Origin: DAOTZS01 sp034434335
GTDB lineage: Bacteria > Chloroflexota > Anaerolineae > CG2-30-64-16
Direction of reading: 5' to 3'
Length of the DNA: 20,203 nucleotides
Assembly: GCA_034434335.1 (NCBI GenBank)
Contig: DAOTZS010000167.1
Span: 1 to 20,203, forward strand
Shown here: positions 7,522 through 14,941 of the stretch, in pieces
Layout: every line of letters starts with the position of its first letter
Position numbering within the stretch: position 1 is the stretch's first letter
Translations under genes and position numbers: made by a program
Notes under the pieces: model-generated
What the model was told of the DNA's origin: nothing
Seen by the model: the letters and a program-made list of their open reading frames with translations, nothing else
The model's database searches: none

Positions 7522-8250
7522 ATGAGGGTCCAACCGGGCGGGTTACCAACCATTGTGCCGGGCCAGAGAGTGCAGCATGTTCCTGCCATCGTCACAGAAG
7601 AGCAGGCCATTGAGCAGTTGCTGCACTCGCCGCGCCTGCCCGAGGCTGTGCGCCGGCTGCAGGCGGTCACACAGGCCGAGGCGCAAAAGCGCCGCTATTT
7701 CTATGAAGTCATCACCGAACACCAAAAGGCCGAGTTCATCAACGGAGAAATCGTCGTACAGACACCCGTCAAACTGCGTCACCTTGCTACCAGCGAGAAC
7801 TTGTTCACCCTCTTGCAGACGTATGTTCGCAGACACAATTTGGGGGTCGTATTTCACGAGAAGGTTCTTATTGTTCTGACTCGCAACGACTACGAGCCGG
7901 ATATCTGCTTCTTTGGCCAGGAGAAGGCCAGCCATTTCACACCCGATCAGACCAAGTTCCCGGCACCGGACTTGGTTGTCGAAGTGATTTCGGAGTCCAC
8001 TGAGGCGATTGATCGGGGGATCAAGTTCGAGGACTACGCACTGCACGGGGTCACTGAGTATTGGATCGTAGACCCGACGGCGGAGACTATAGAGCAATAC
8101 CTTCTGCAAGAAGGTGCTTACCGGCTGGTCGTCAAAGTAAAGACAGGCACCATCGCCAGCGTGGTGGTGGCAGGGTTTGAGATACCCGTGCGGGCGGTTT
8201 TCGACGGGAACGAACACCTCGCTGCGTTGCAGGCGATCCTGGCCGGTTGA
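7522..8250 (+). CDS. Uma2 family (DUF820) predicted endonuclease
   Basis: Member of the Uma2/DUF820 group of PD-(D/E)XK-fold proteins, abundant in Cyanobacteria and Chloroflexota; biological role largely unknown. The 242 residues show the family pattern: EFINGEIV (71-78), YEPDICFF with acidic Asp127, PDLVVEVIS with Glu154, and DRGIKFEDYALHGVTEYWIVDP with Lys168. An extra N-terminal segment of about 55 residues, partly helical, precedes the usual start of the domain. The ATG at 7522 has AGAGG about 6 bases upstream. It is a single-gene unit on the plus strand, with its own TATAAT box and a strong hairpin after the stop, between two minus-strand operons. No partner gene is seen. Confidence 0.87.
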   Translation: MRVQPGGLPTIVPGQRVQHVPAIVTEEQAIEQLLHSPRLPEAVRRLQAVTQAEAQKRRYFYEVITEHQKAEFINGEIVVQTPVKLRHLATSENLFTLLQTYVRRHNLGVVFHEKVLIVLTRNDYEPDICFFGQEKASHFTPDQTKFPAPDLVVEVISESTEAIDRGIKFEDYALHGVTEYWIVDPTAETIEQYLLQEGAYRLVVKVKTGTIASVVVAGFEIPVRAVFDGNEHLAALQAILAG

Positions 8251-8263
8251 GATAAGATCATAC

Positions 8264-8292
8264 GGGCCAGGCACCTCACAGGTGCCTGGCCC
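8264..8292. terminator. Strong bidirectional hairpin between the convergent Uma2 and metK genes
   Basis: A perfect 13-bp stem, GGGCCAGGCACCT (8264-8276) with AGGTGCCTGGCCC (8280-8292), closes on a 3-base CAC loop. It lies 13 bases after the Uma2 stop and 18 bases after the metK stop, where a shared terminator is expected. Neither side has a long T-run, so termination efficiency is uncertain. Confidence 0.7.
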
Positions 8293-8310
8293 ATCCTCGG
8301 TTATCACACC

Positions 8311-9525
8311 TTACCCCAGCCCCGCCGCTTTCCTCAGTATCGCCACCTTGTCCAGCCGTTCCCACGGTGCATCAATATCGTTGCGGCCGAAGTGGCCATA
8401 GGTGGCCGTGGCGCGGTAGATTGGCCGGCGCAGGTCCAGATCACGGATGATGGCCGCCGGCCGCAGGTCGAAGTGGTTGCGGATCAGCTCGATAATGCGG
8501 TCGTCGCTGATCTTGCCCGTGCCGAAGGTCTCCACTGCGATGCTCACCGGACGGGCCACGCCAATGGCATAGCTGACCTGGATTTCCAGCCGATCGGCCA
8601 CGCCGGCCGCCACCAGGTTCTTGGCCACGTAGCGCATCATGTACGAGGCCGAGCGGTCCACCTTGGTGGGGTCCTTGCCCGAGAAGCAGCCACCGCCATG
8701 GCGGGCCACGCCGCCGTAGGTGTCCACGATGATCTTGCGGCCAGTCAGGCCGGAATCGCCCATCGGCCCTCCGATCACGAAGCGGCCGGTGGGGTTGATG
8801 AAGATTTTGGTATCTTTATCCAGGAAGCCGTTGGGCACCACATATTTGATGACCCGCTCGATGAGATCGTGCTCGATCTTGGAGTGTTCGACGTCGGGGC
8901 TATGTTGGGCCGAGAGGACGATGGCGTCCACGCGTGCCGGCTTGCCATAGTGGTACTCAACGGTCACCTGGCTCTTGCCATCGGGCCGCAAGTAGGGCAG
9001 GGTGCCGTCCTTACGCACACTGGCCAGCCGTTTGCAGAGCTTGTGCGCCAGGTCAATCGAGAGGGGCATGTAGTTCTCGGTCTCATTGCAGGCAAAGCCG
9101 ATCATCATGCCCTGGTCCCCCGCGCCGATGGCCTCGATCTCATCATCGCTCATCTCCCCGCGCCTGGCCTCCAGGGCCCTGTTCACGCCCTGCGCGATAT
9201 CGGGGCTCTGCTCCTTGATGCTGACAATGACGCCGCAGGTGTCGGCGTCGAAGCCGTACTTGGCCCGGGTGTAGCCGATGTCGCGCACCACCTCGCGCAC
9301 TATCGTCGGGATGTCCACATAAGTTGAGGTGGTGATCTCCCCCATGACCAGGATCAGGCCGGTGGTGGCCGAGACCTCGCAGGCCACGCGCGCATCAGGG
9401 TCATCCTTGATGATGGCATCCAGGATGGCATCCGATATCTGGTCGCAGATCTTATCCGGATGCCCTTCAGTCACCGACTCCGAAGTGAAGTAGAACTTCG
9501 GGGAAGAGGCGAAAGTAGTTGTCAT
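8311..9525 (-). CDS. metK: S-adenosylmethionine synthetase
   Basis: Makes SAM from methionine and ATP in the cytoplasm. The 404 residues begin MTTTFASSPKFYFTSESVTE and contain GHPDK (21-25, ATP and metal binding), the hexapeptide GAGDQG (134-139) and the phosphate-binding signature GGGCFSGKDPTKVDRS, with Cys in place of the more usual Ala. Length is normal for bacterial MetK. The ATG at 9525 has AGGAG seven bases upstream; the open frame extends to 9645 but those bases lie in an intergenic palindromic repeat, so that extension is rejected. Last gene of the SAM-cycle operon, 154 bases after ahcY; it is presumably governed by the upstream SAM riboswitch, although a local promoter cannot be excluded. 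Confidence 0.97.
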   Translation of the reverse strand: MTTTFASSPKFYFTSESVTEGHPDKICDQISDAILDAIIKDDPDARVACEVSATTGLILVMGEITTSTYVDIPTIVREVVRDIGYTRAKYGFDADTCGVIVSIKEQSPDIAQGVNRALEARRGEMSDDEIEAIGAGDQGMMIGFACNETENYMPLSIDLAHKLCKRLASVRKDGTLPYLRPDGKSQVTVEYHYGKPARVDAIVLSAQHSPDVEHSKIEHDLIERVIKYVVPNGFLDKDTKIFINPTGRFVIGGPMGDSGLTGRKIIVDTYGGVARHGGGCFSGKDPTKVDRSASYMMRYVAKNLVAAGVADRLEIQVSYAIGVARPVSIAVETFGTGKISDDRIIELIRNHFDLRPAAIIRDLDLRRPIYRATATYGHFGRNDIDAPWERLDKVAILRKAAGLG

Positions 9526-9539
9526 GGTCACTCCTGTTT

Positions 9540-9671
9540 TTGGTAACTTGGTCTTGGTAACTTGGTAGATTGGTACAGGGGTAGCTGGTAAATCGGTAAA
9601 TTGGTAAGGTGAGAGTGAGACGGCTCCGAATCTACCATCTATCACTCTACCAATTTACCAATCTACCAACC
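9540..9671. repeat. Palindromic array of an 8-bp TTGGTARA repeat in the ahcY-metK gap
   Basis: The left arm (9540-9607) is about eight degenerate copies of TTGGTAAC/TTGGTAGA/TTGGTAAA in tandem. The right arm (9630-9671) carries the same unit on the opposite strand (CTACCAATTTACCAATCTAC). The arms could fold into a long imperfect hairpin around a 22-base centre. The same unit recurs at 12160-12243 and in the flanks of the element at 10978. Confidence 0.7.
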
Positions 9672-9679
9672 CACAGCCC

Positions 9680-10942
9680 TCACGTACCCATCCGCCATTC
9701 GTTGAGATACGCTTCCTGCTCGGGGGTGAGCACATCAATTTGCACGCCCATGGCAGCGAGCTTGAGGCGGGCGATCTCCTTGTCAATCTCTTCAGGGACC
9801 GGATAGACAGTACGCTGCAGAGAGGCATGGTTCTTGAGCATGTACTCCACGGCCAGGGCCTGGTTGGCGAAGCTCATGTCCATCACCGCGCTGGGATGCC
9901 CCTCGGCTGCGGCCAGGTTGACCAGCCGGCCTTCGCCGATCAGGTAGAGGCGCCGGCCATCGGCCAGGATGTACTCGTCCAGGAAGTCGCGCACACGGCG
10001 GACCTCCACAGCCATCTTCTCCAGGGCAGAGATGTTGATCTCGACGTTGAAGTGGCCAGAGTTGGCCAGGATGGCACCGTCTTTCATGACTTCAAAGTGG
10101 TGTCGGTCGAGCACATTGATGTCGCCGGTAGAGGTGATAAAGATGTCGCCCAGCGGTGCAGCCTCGATCATCGGCATCACGCGGAAGCCGTCCATAACCG
10201 CTTCCAGCGCTTTGAGCGGGTTCACTTCGGTGATGATCACATTGCCCCCCAGTCCTTTGGCCCGCATGGCGATGCCGCGGCTGCACCAGCCATAGCCGGC
10301 GATCACCACCGTTTTGCCGGCGATCAGGACATTGGTGGCGCGGATGACCCCGTCCATCGTGCTTTGCCCCGTGCCGTAGCGGTTGTCGAACAGGTGCTTG
10401 GTCAGGGCATCGTTCACGGCGATGATGGGGAACATGAGCGCGCCGTCTCTGGCCATGGCGCGCAGCCGGATGACCCCGGTGGTGGTCTCTTCGGTGCCGC
10501 CGAGCACGCCATCCAGCAGCTCGCGGCGTTCTTTGTGCAACGTGCTCACCAGGTCGGCGCCATCATCCATGGTAATGTGCGGCCTGTGATCCAGGGCGGC
10601 CTTGATGTGGGCGTAGTAGGTGGCGTTGTCCTCCCCTTTGATGGCGTAGACGGGCACCTCGTAGTGGGCGACGAGGGTGGCTGCGATGTCATCTTGCGTT
10701 GAGAGGGGGTTGGAGGCGGTCAGCACCACGTCGGCGCCGCCGGCCTGCAACACGCGCACCAGGTTAGCCGTCTCGCTGGTCACGTGCAAACAGGCCGAGA
10801 TGCGTGCTCCTTGCAGAGGCCGCTCTTTAGCGAAGCGCTGCTCCAACAGCGCCAGCACAGGCATCTCGCGCGCGGCCCATTCCATGCGAAAGCGGCCCTT
10901 ATCGGCCAGGCGGATGTCACGGATGTCGTAGTCTTTGCTCAC
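9680..10942 (-). CDS. ahcY: S-adenosylhomocysteine hydrolase (adenosylhomocysteinase)
   Basis: NAD-dependent reversible hydrolysis of S-adenosylhomocysteine to adenosine and homocysteine, relieving product inhibition of methyltransferases. The 420 residues follow the shorter archaeal/thermophile-type form. Visible motifs: TSETANL (substrate domain), DNATYYAHI, GTEETTTGVIRL, NDALTKHLFDNRYGTGQST with catalytic Lys/Asp, the NAD loop AGYGWCSRG, and the C-terminal NLAAAEGHPSAVMDMSFANQ. In the NAD loop the third glycine position of GxGxxG is Ser. It starts with GTG at 10942, with AGGAG about 10 bases upstream. It lies between metK and the PfkB kinase in the SAM-cycle operon; a short palindromic element (10978-11138) lies in the gap upstream of it. 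Confidence 0.97.
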   Translation of the reverse strand: MSKDYDIRDIRLADKGRFRMEWAAREMPVLALLEQRFAKERPLQGARISACLHVTSETANLVRVLQAGGADVVLTASNPLSTQDDIAATLVAHYEVPVYAIKGEDNATYYAHIKAALDHRPHITMDDGADLVSTLHKERRELLDGVLGGTEETTTGVIRLRAMARDGALMFPIIAVNDALTKHLFDNRYGTGQSTMDGVIRATNVLIAGKTVVIAGYGWCSRGIAMRAKGLGGNVIITEVNPLKALEAVMDGFRVMPMIEAAPLGDIFITSTGDINVLDRHHFEVMKDGAILANSGHFNVEINISALEKMAVEVRRVRDFLDEYILADGRRLYLIGEGRLVNLAAAEGHPSAVMDMSFANQALAVEYMLKNHASLQRTVYPVPEEIDKEIARLKLAAMGVQIDVLTPEQEAYLNEWRMGT

Positions 10943-10977
10943 TCTTTGTATGCTCCTTGTCTGTTGGTAGTTGATAG

Positions 10978-11138
10978 GTAACTATTCAGCGGTGACTGGA
11001 AGTCACCCTTTTTGGGCCTGCGGCCAGAGGTCGGCGAAGGCCGACCTCTCTCATGATGCATACATAAGGTGTCGGCGGAGGCCGACACCCGGCACGAAGT
11101 GCCCAGAAGGGGCGATTTCAATCGGCCTGAATAGTTAC
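10978..11138 (+). mobile_element. MITE-like palindromic element, copy A (161 bp), between the PfkB kinase and ahcY
   Basis: Bounded by inverted ends GTAACTATTCAG and CTGAATAGTTAC. It is non-coding and packed with small hairpins: GGTGACT-GGA-AGTCACC followed by CTTTTT (10991-11013), AGGTCGGCGAAGGCCGACCT (11028-11047), a 9-bp-stem hairpin at 11068-11089 with a GGAG loop, and GGCACGAAGTGCC (11091-11103). A second copy in the opposite orientation lies at 15803-15987. The CTTTTT-tailed hairpin is terminator-like only on the plus strand, so it should not stop the minus-strand operon. No transposase; target duplication is unclear here. Flanks resemble the TTGGTAGA repeat. Confidence 0.75.
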
Positions 11139-11171
11139 GTAGATTGGTGGCCGGTGTGTTGGCTTCTCGTT

Positions 11172-12137
11172 CTACCGCCGGGTCGCCAGCAAGTCCTCTA
11201 GTTCGGCCGCATCTCCGAAGTTCTCTCGATAGCGGGCCACGAACTCGGGCAGAGTGTAACGGTGATTCATAGTACCGATATGCTCCAGGCAGTAGACCGC
11301 GGCCAGCGCGGCCAGCCGACCGGTCACCTCGAGCGGGTAGCCGCGCACCAGCCCGGTGATCAACCCCCCGCGGAACGCGTCCCCTACGCCGGTGGGGTCC
11401 ACGATGGCCCGCGGCCGGGCCACCGGCACATCCACGCGGCCTGCCCGCGAGACAAAGGTCGCGCCATCAGCCCCGCGGGTGACCACCAGCAGCTCCACGT
11501 GGTTGAGGATGCCGGCCTCGTTCAGGCCAGTCTTGCTCTTCACCAGCTCCAGCTCGTAGTCGTTGACTGCCAGCGCATAGGCGCCTTCCATCCCGGCCAG
11601 CACCTGCTGGCCGTCGAAACGGGCCAGTTGCTGGCTGGGGTCGAAGATGAAGCGGAAACCCAGCTCGCGGCACTCCTGGGCATACTTGAGCATGGCGACC
11701 GGATCGTTGGGCGAGATGATCACCAGCTCAACCACGTCCTTGCCCAGGTGGCGCAGGCTCAGTTCGCGGGCACGGGTCATGGCCCCGGCGTGGAAGCCGG
11801 CGATCTGGTTTTGCTCCAGGTCGGTGATGACGGTGAAGGTGGCCGTGAACTCATCGGGGAAGGCCACCGTCAACGAGGTGTCCACCCCCTGGGCCTCGAG
11901 CCAGGCGCGGTATTCGCCAAAATCATGGCCGGCTGCGCCCATCAGCCGGGGCCTCTGACCCAAGAGGGCCAGGTTGTACGCGATGTTTGGCCCGCAGCCC
12001 CCACGGCTCATCACCTTCTCTTCGACCAGGAAGCTGACGCTCAGCTTCTCTTGATGGGCCAGGATGTGCTCCCGGAAGCGGCCGGGATACTTCATCAGGT
12101 AGTCGGTGGCGATAGAACCGGTGACGATGATAGACAT
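11172..12137 (-). CDS. PfkB family kinase, probable adenosine kinase
   Basis: Ribokinase-fold enzyme predicted to phosphorylate adenosine to AMP with ATP. The 321 residues have the substrate-side motif RGGCGPNIAYNLALLG (about 45-60) and the C-terminal signature DPTGVGDAFRGG (247-258), with catalytic base Asp253 in the anion-hole loop. The opening MSIIVTGSIATDYLMKYPG and DAFRGGLITGL are features of bacterial and archaeal nucleoside kinases in this family. The adenosine assignment rests mainly on context: it lies immediately upstream of ahcY, whose reaction releases adenosine, in an operon devoted to SAM turnover. Other sugars or nucleosides are possible. ATG at 12137, with only a weak GAAAG Shine-Dalgarno. 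Confidence 0.82.
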   Translation of the reverse strand: MSIIVTGSIATDYLMKYPGRFREHILAHQEKLSVSFLVEEKVMSRGGCGPNIAYNLALLGQRPRLMGAAGHDFGEYRAWLEAQGVDTSLTVAFPDEFTATFTVITDLEQNQIAGFHAGAMTRARELSLRHLGKDVVELVIISPNDPVAMLKYAQECRELGFRFIFDPSQQLARFDGQQVLAGMEGAYALAVNDYELELVKSKTGLNEAGILNHVELLVVTRGADGATFVSRAGRVDVPVARPRAIVDPTGVGDAFRGGLITGLVRGYPLEVTGRLAALAAVYCLEHIGTMNHRYTLPEFVARYRENFGDAAELEDLLATRR

Positions 12138-12159
12138 AGGACTTTCAAGGTTAGAGATT

Positions 12160-12243
12160 TAGATTGGGGATGGGTAGGTTGGGAGGGAATGGGTAGATTG
12201 GTACTGCTTTACCAATTCCCAACTACCAATTTACCAACCTACC
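12160..12243. repeat. Second TTGGTAGA-type palindrome, in the methyltransferase-kinase gap
   Basis: The left arm (about 12160-12203, GGGTAGATTGGTA at its inner end) is opposed by a right arm (12209-12243, TTACCAATTCCCAACTACCA at its inner end) across a 5-base loop. The arms are built of the same 8-bp unit seen at 9540-9671. The outer end of the right arm overlaps the TAG stop of the methyltransferase (12239-12241), so the repeat touches coding sequence. Confidence 0.65.
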
Positions 12244-13183
12244 TCTCCTCCTTCACTCCTCTCCTCATTGCCTCGCTTACCCGCTTTTCGGCCAACGCAC
12301 AGTACTCTGCCGATAGCTCATATCCCACGTAGTGGCGACTGGTGAGGACAGCCGCGATGGCTGTGGTGCCCGAGCCCATGAACGGGTCGAGCACCACGTC
12401 GCCGGGCCGGGTGAACAACTCGATCAGCCGGCGGGGCAGCTCGACCGGGAAGGGGGTGGGGTGCGGAACCCCCGTCTCGGTGGTCATCTGCCAGACGGTA
12501 GGGCCCGGGACGGTGGCCTGGCCCCACACGGCGCGGGCGATGGACTCGGCGATCCAGGCATCGTCTTTGCCCCGGCGCCGGGCATCGGCCAGCTTCTCCA
12601 GGATCTTCTTTTCCAGGTCGGCGATCAGCTCTTCAGGCCGCCAGATGCTGCGCGTCCAGGCCACGAATTGGTTGCCCGTGATCCCCGTGTCCCCGCCGGC
12701 GTCCAGGCGCAGTTGGTCCTTGCTCCAGATGGTGATGTACTCGTGCACATCGCGCAGGATGGGGTTGGTGGAGCGGCCGAAGCTGCCCCAGGCCGTGGAG
12801 ATCCCGGCTGAGGCGCCTTTGTCCCAGATGATATGCCCGCGATGCAACCATGTCTGGCTACTGGTGCGCAACTGTTCGTCAATCACGCTCACCAGCGAGA
12901 GATATGGCTTGCGATCGGTGTTAGCCACGTTGATACACAGCCGGCCACCCGGCACCAACACCCGATAGCACTCCTTCCACACTGCGTTAAGCAGGGTGAT
13001 GTACTCTTCCAGGCTCAGGTTATCGTTGTGGTCCGGGTATTCCTTCGAAACGTTGTACGGTGGCGAGGTGACGATCAGGTGCACGGAGGCATCGGGCACG
13101 GCGTCCATATGCCGGGCATCGCCGTGGATGATACGATCGAGCCAGGAGCGGGCGTCTGCCTGCGCCACATCCATCGCTGCCAT
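12239..13183 (-). CDS. DNA methyltransferase, beta class (N4-cytosine/N6-adenine type), no cognate nuclease
   Basis: Transfers a methyl group from SAM to an exocyclic amino group in DNA. The 314 residues show catalytic motif IV TSPPYN (39-44) before the SAM-binding motif I DPFMGSGTTA (266-275), the order that defines the beta class; SPPY is commonest among N4-cytosine enzymes. The variable middle (about 110-240, including WDKGASAGISTAWGSFGRST) probably holds target recognition; the target site cannot be read from sequence. The ATG at 13183 has a strong AGGAGG; the open frame runs upstream to 13354 but without conservation and inside the preceding gene. Its ATG overlaps the TAA of the HAD gene (TAATG), which implies coupling. 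No restriction enzyme is nearby. Confidence 0.92.
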   Translation of the reverse strand: MAAMDVAQADARSWLDRIIHGDARHMDAVPDASVHLIVTSPPYNVSKEYPDHNDNLSLEEYITLLNAVWKECYRVLVPGGRLCINVANTDRKPYLSLVSVIDEQLRTSSQTWLHRGHIIWDKGASAGISTAWGSFGRSTNPILRDVHEYITIWSKDQLRLDAGGDTGITGNQFVAWTRSIWRPEELIADLEKKILEKLADARRRGKDDAWIAESIARAVWGQATVPGPTVWQMTTETGVPHPTPFPVELPRRLIELFTRPGDVVLDPFMGSGTTAIAAVLTSRHYVGYELSAEYCALAEKRVSEAMRRGVKEER

Positions 13184-13830
13184 TACCTCCTGTCCGCCGT
13201 AACGGCTCTCGTTAGCCAGGTATGGAGGTCCGCCTCGCCCAATACTATGTCGGCCATCCGTCGCAGGGCCGGGTGGCTGGAGGGCACGGCGATGCGGTGG
13301 CCAACCTCGGCAAACATCGAGAGGTCCCCTTCGCTGTCCCCTACTGCCAGGCACTCCTGCGGCCCGACGCCAAACCTGGCCATGAACTCGCGCACCAGGG
13401 GCCCTTTGCTGTTCCAGAACACCCGCACCCGGATGGTGCCTGCCAGCCGGCCATCGGCAACCTCCAGCTCATTGGCGGCCCAGGCGGCCGCGGCCAGCTC
13501 CTCGGCCACCTGGCGCACGTGGCGGTCCAACCCGGTGCTGATCAGCACGATCGGCACTCCAGCCCTGTATAGGGCTTCGGCCAGGGTCCGCGCCTCAGGC
13601 ACATACGGTATGGCCCGGAACAGGGCGTCTACTTGATCAACCGGTGTCCCTTTCCACAGGGCCGCATCGCGCTGCGCGAAGGTCTCGTAGTCGAACTGGC
13701 CGGCCAGAAATGCCTCCAGGTTGGCCAGGCCCTCGGCCTCGGTGCCCAGTTGGCGGTGCAGGTAGAGATACGGGTCGGGTTCGCTTTTCAGGGTGCCGTC
13801 AACGTCGAAGAATGCCAGTCGCAGGGTCAT
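13183..13830 (-). CDS. HAD-superfamily phosphatase (SerB/subfamily IB-like)
   Basis: Predicted phosphomonoesterase. The 215 residues carry motif I FFDVDGTL (nucleophile Asp9, acid Asp11), motif II LISTG (Ser98), motif III Lys142 in WNSKGP, and motif IV GDSEGD (Asp165, Asp169), with a helical cap between motifs I and II. This arrangement matches phosphoserine phosphatase-like HAD proteins. Sitting directly after mtnA, a part in methionine salvage analogous to the phosphatase MtnX is possible, but the other salvage enzymes are absent here, so substrate is unknown. I chose ATG 13830, 4 bases after the mtnA stop; a GTG at 13854 inside mtnA would add 8 residues. It overlaps the methyltransferase start by one base. 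Confidence 0.85.
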   Translation of the reverse strand: MTLRLAFFDVDGTLKSEPDPYLYLHRQLGTEAEGLANLEAFLAGQFDYETFAQRDAALWKGTPVDQVDALFRAIPYVPEARTLAEALYRAGVPIVLISTGLDRHVRQVAEELAAAAWAANELEVADGRLAGTIRVRVFWNSKGPLVREFMARFGVGPQECLAVGDSEGDLSMFAEVGHRIAVPSSHPALRRMADIVLGEADLHTWLTRAVTADRR

Positions 13831-13834
13831 GATA

Positions 13835-14908
13835 TCATGCAGTAACTTTGCCACGCCGCTGCGCGGCTGCTTCTACAGCCCTTTGCAGGCTGAGCTGGAA
13901 CGGCGGGTAGCAGATGCCCTCTTCTGTGATGATACCGGTCAGGTAGCGGTGGGGGGTGATGTCGAAGGCCGGGTTATACACGCGCACGCCGTCGGGCGCG
14001 ATCTGCTCGACGCCGACGTGGGTCACCTCGCGGGCGTCGCGCTCTTCGATGGGGATCAGGTCGCCGTGGGGGAGGCTCAGGTCTATGGTGGGCGTGGGGA
14101 CGACAGAGTAGCACGGGATGCCATGCTCGCGCGCGAGCACGGCCAGCTTATAAGACCCGATCTTATTGGCCACGTCGCCGTTGGCGGCCACGCGGTCGGC
14201 GCCAAAGAGCACCAGGTCCACTTTGCCCTGCCGCATCAGTGTCCCAGCCGCGTTATCGGCGATAAGGGTCATGGGGATGCCGTCTTGCATCAGCTCCCAC
14301 GCGGTGAGCCGCGCGCCCTGGAGCCGGGGCCGCGTCTCATCCACCCAAACGTGCACCTGCTTGCCCTGCTCCACGGCCGCGCGCACTACGCCAAGGGCCG
14401 TGCCATAGCCCACCGTGGCCAGGGAGCCAGCGTTACAGTGGGTCAGGATGTTGGCTTGCGCTGGCACGATGGCAGCCCCCACGGTGCCCAGCCGCCGGTT
14501 GATCTCGACGTCCTCGTCGGCGATACGCTGAGCTTCAGCGATTACAGCCGAACGGAGTTCCGCGGCCGAGTTGGTCCTGGCGGCCTGCCTGGTGGCGCAG
14601 GCCATGATGCGGGCAGTTGCCCAGCTCAGGTTGACGGCTGTGGGCCGGGCGGCATCCAGCACGGCTTTGGCCTGGGCCAGGTCGCGCAGCAACCCCATCC
14701 CGTCGCTGGCAGCAGATTGCAGCGCGGCCAGGGCCATGCCGAACCCACCGGCTGCGCCAATGGCCGGCGCGCCCCGCACTACCATATCACGGATGGCGGC
14801 AGCCACAGCATGGTAATCGCTGTAATTCAAGATCTCCAACCGCAGCGGAAGAAGCCGCTGATCTATCATCTTGACCTGATCATCTTCCCACCAGATGGTC
14901 CGCGTCAT
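13835..14908 (-). CDS. mtnA: S-methyl-5-thioribose-1-phosphate isomerase
   Basis: Isomerises 5-methylthioribose 1-phosphate to 5-methylthioribulose 1-phosphate in methionine salvage (or in the related 5-deoxyribose route). The 357 residues of the eIF2B-like fold include VRGAPAIG (44-51), THCNAG with catalytic Cys158, and GADRVAANGDVANKIG with catalytic Asp238. These residues separate MtnA from eIF2B subunits and from ribose-1,5-bisphosphate isomerase. ATG at 14908, preceded by GGAG with a short spacer. It is the first gene of the operon, but it lies 610 bases from the riboswitch because a 520-bp element fills the leader. No mtnP, mtnK, mtnB or mtnD is seen in this window. Confidence 0.95.
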   Translation of the reverse strand: MTRTIWWEDDQVKMIDQRLLPLRLEILNYSDYHAVAAAIRDMVVRGAPAIGAAGGFGMALAALQSAASDGMGLLRDLAQAKAVLDAARPTAVNLSWATARIMACATRQAARTNSAAELRSAVIAEAQRIADEDVEINRRLGTVGAAIVPAQANILTHCNAGSLATVGYGTALGVVRAAVEQGKQVHVWVDETRPRLQGARLTAWELMQDGIPMTLIADNAAGTLMRQGKVDLVLFGADRVAANGDVANKIGSYKLAVLAREHGIPCYSVVPTPTIDLSLPHGDLIPIEERDAREVTHVGVEQIAPDGVRVYNPAFDITPHRYLTGIITEEGICYPPFQLSLQRAVEAAAQRRGKVTA

Positions 14909-14941
14909 GCAGGCTCCGTTGTTACCTCGTTTGTCTAATTA

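Noticed and set aside
9540..9671. Possible CRISPR-like array
   Set aside because: The units are 8 bp, directly abutting and mirrored; there are no spacers and no cas genes.
13184..13354. N-terminal extension of the DNA methyltransferase by 57 codons
   Set aside because: Lies inside the HAD gene, is unconserved, and the ATG at 13183 has an AGGAGG site.
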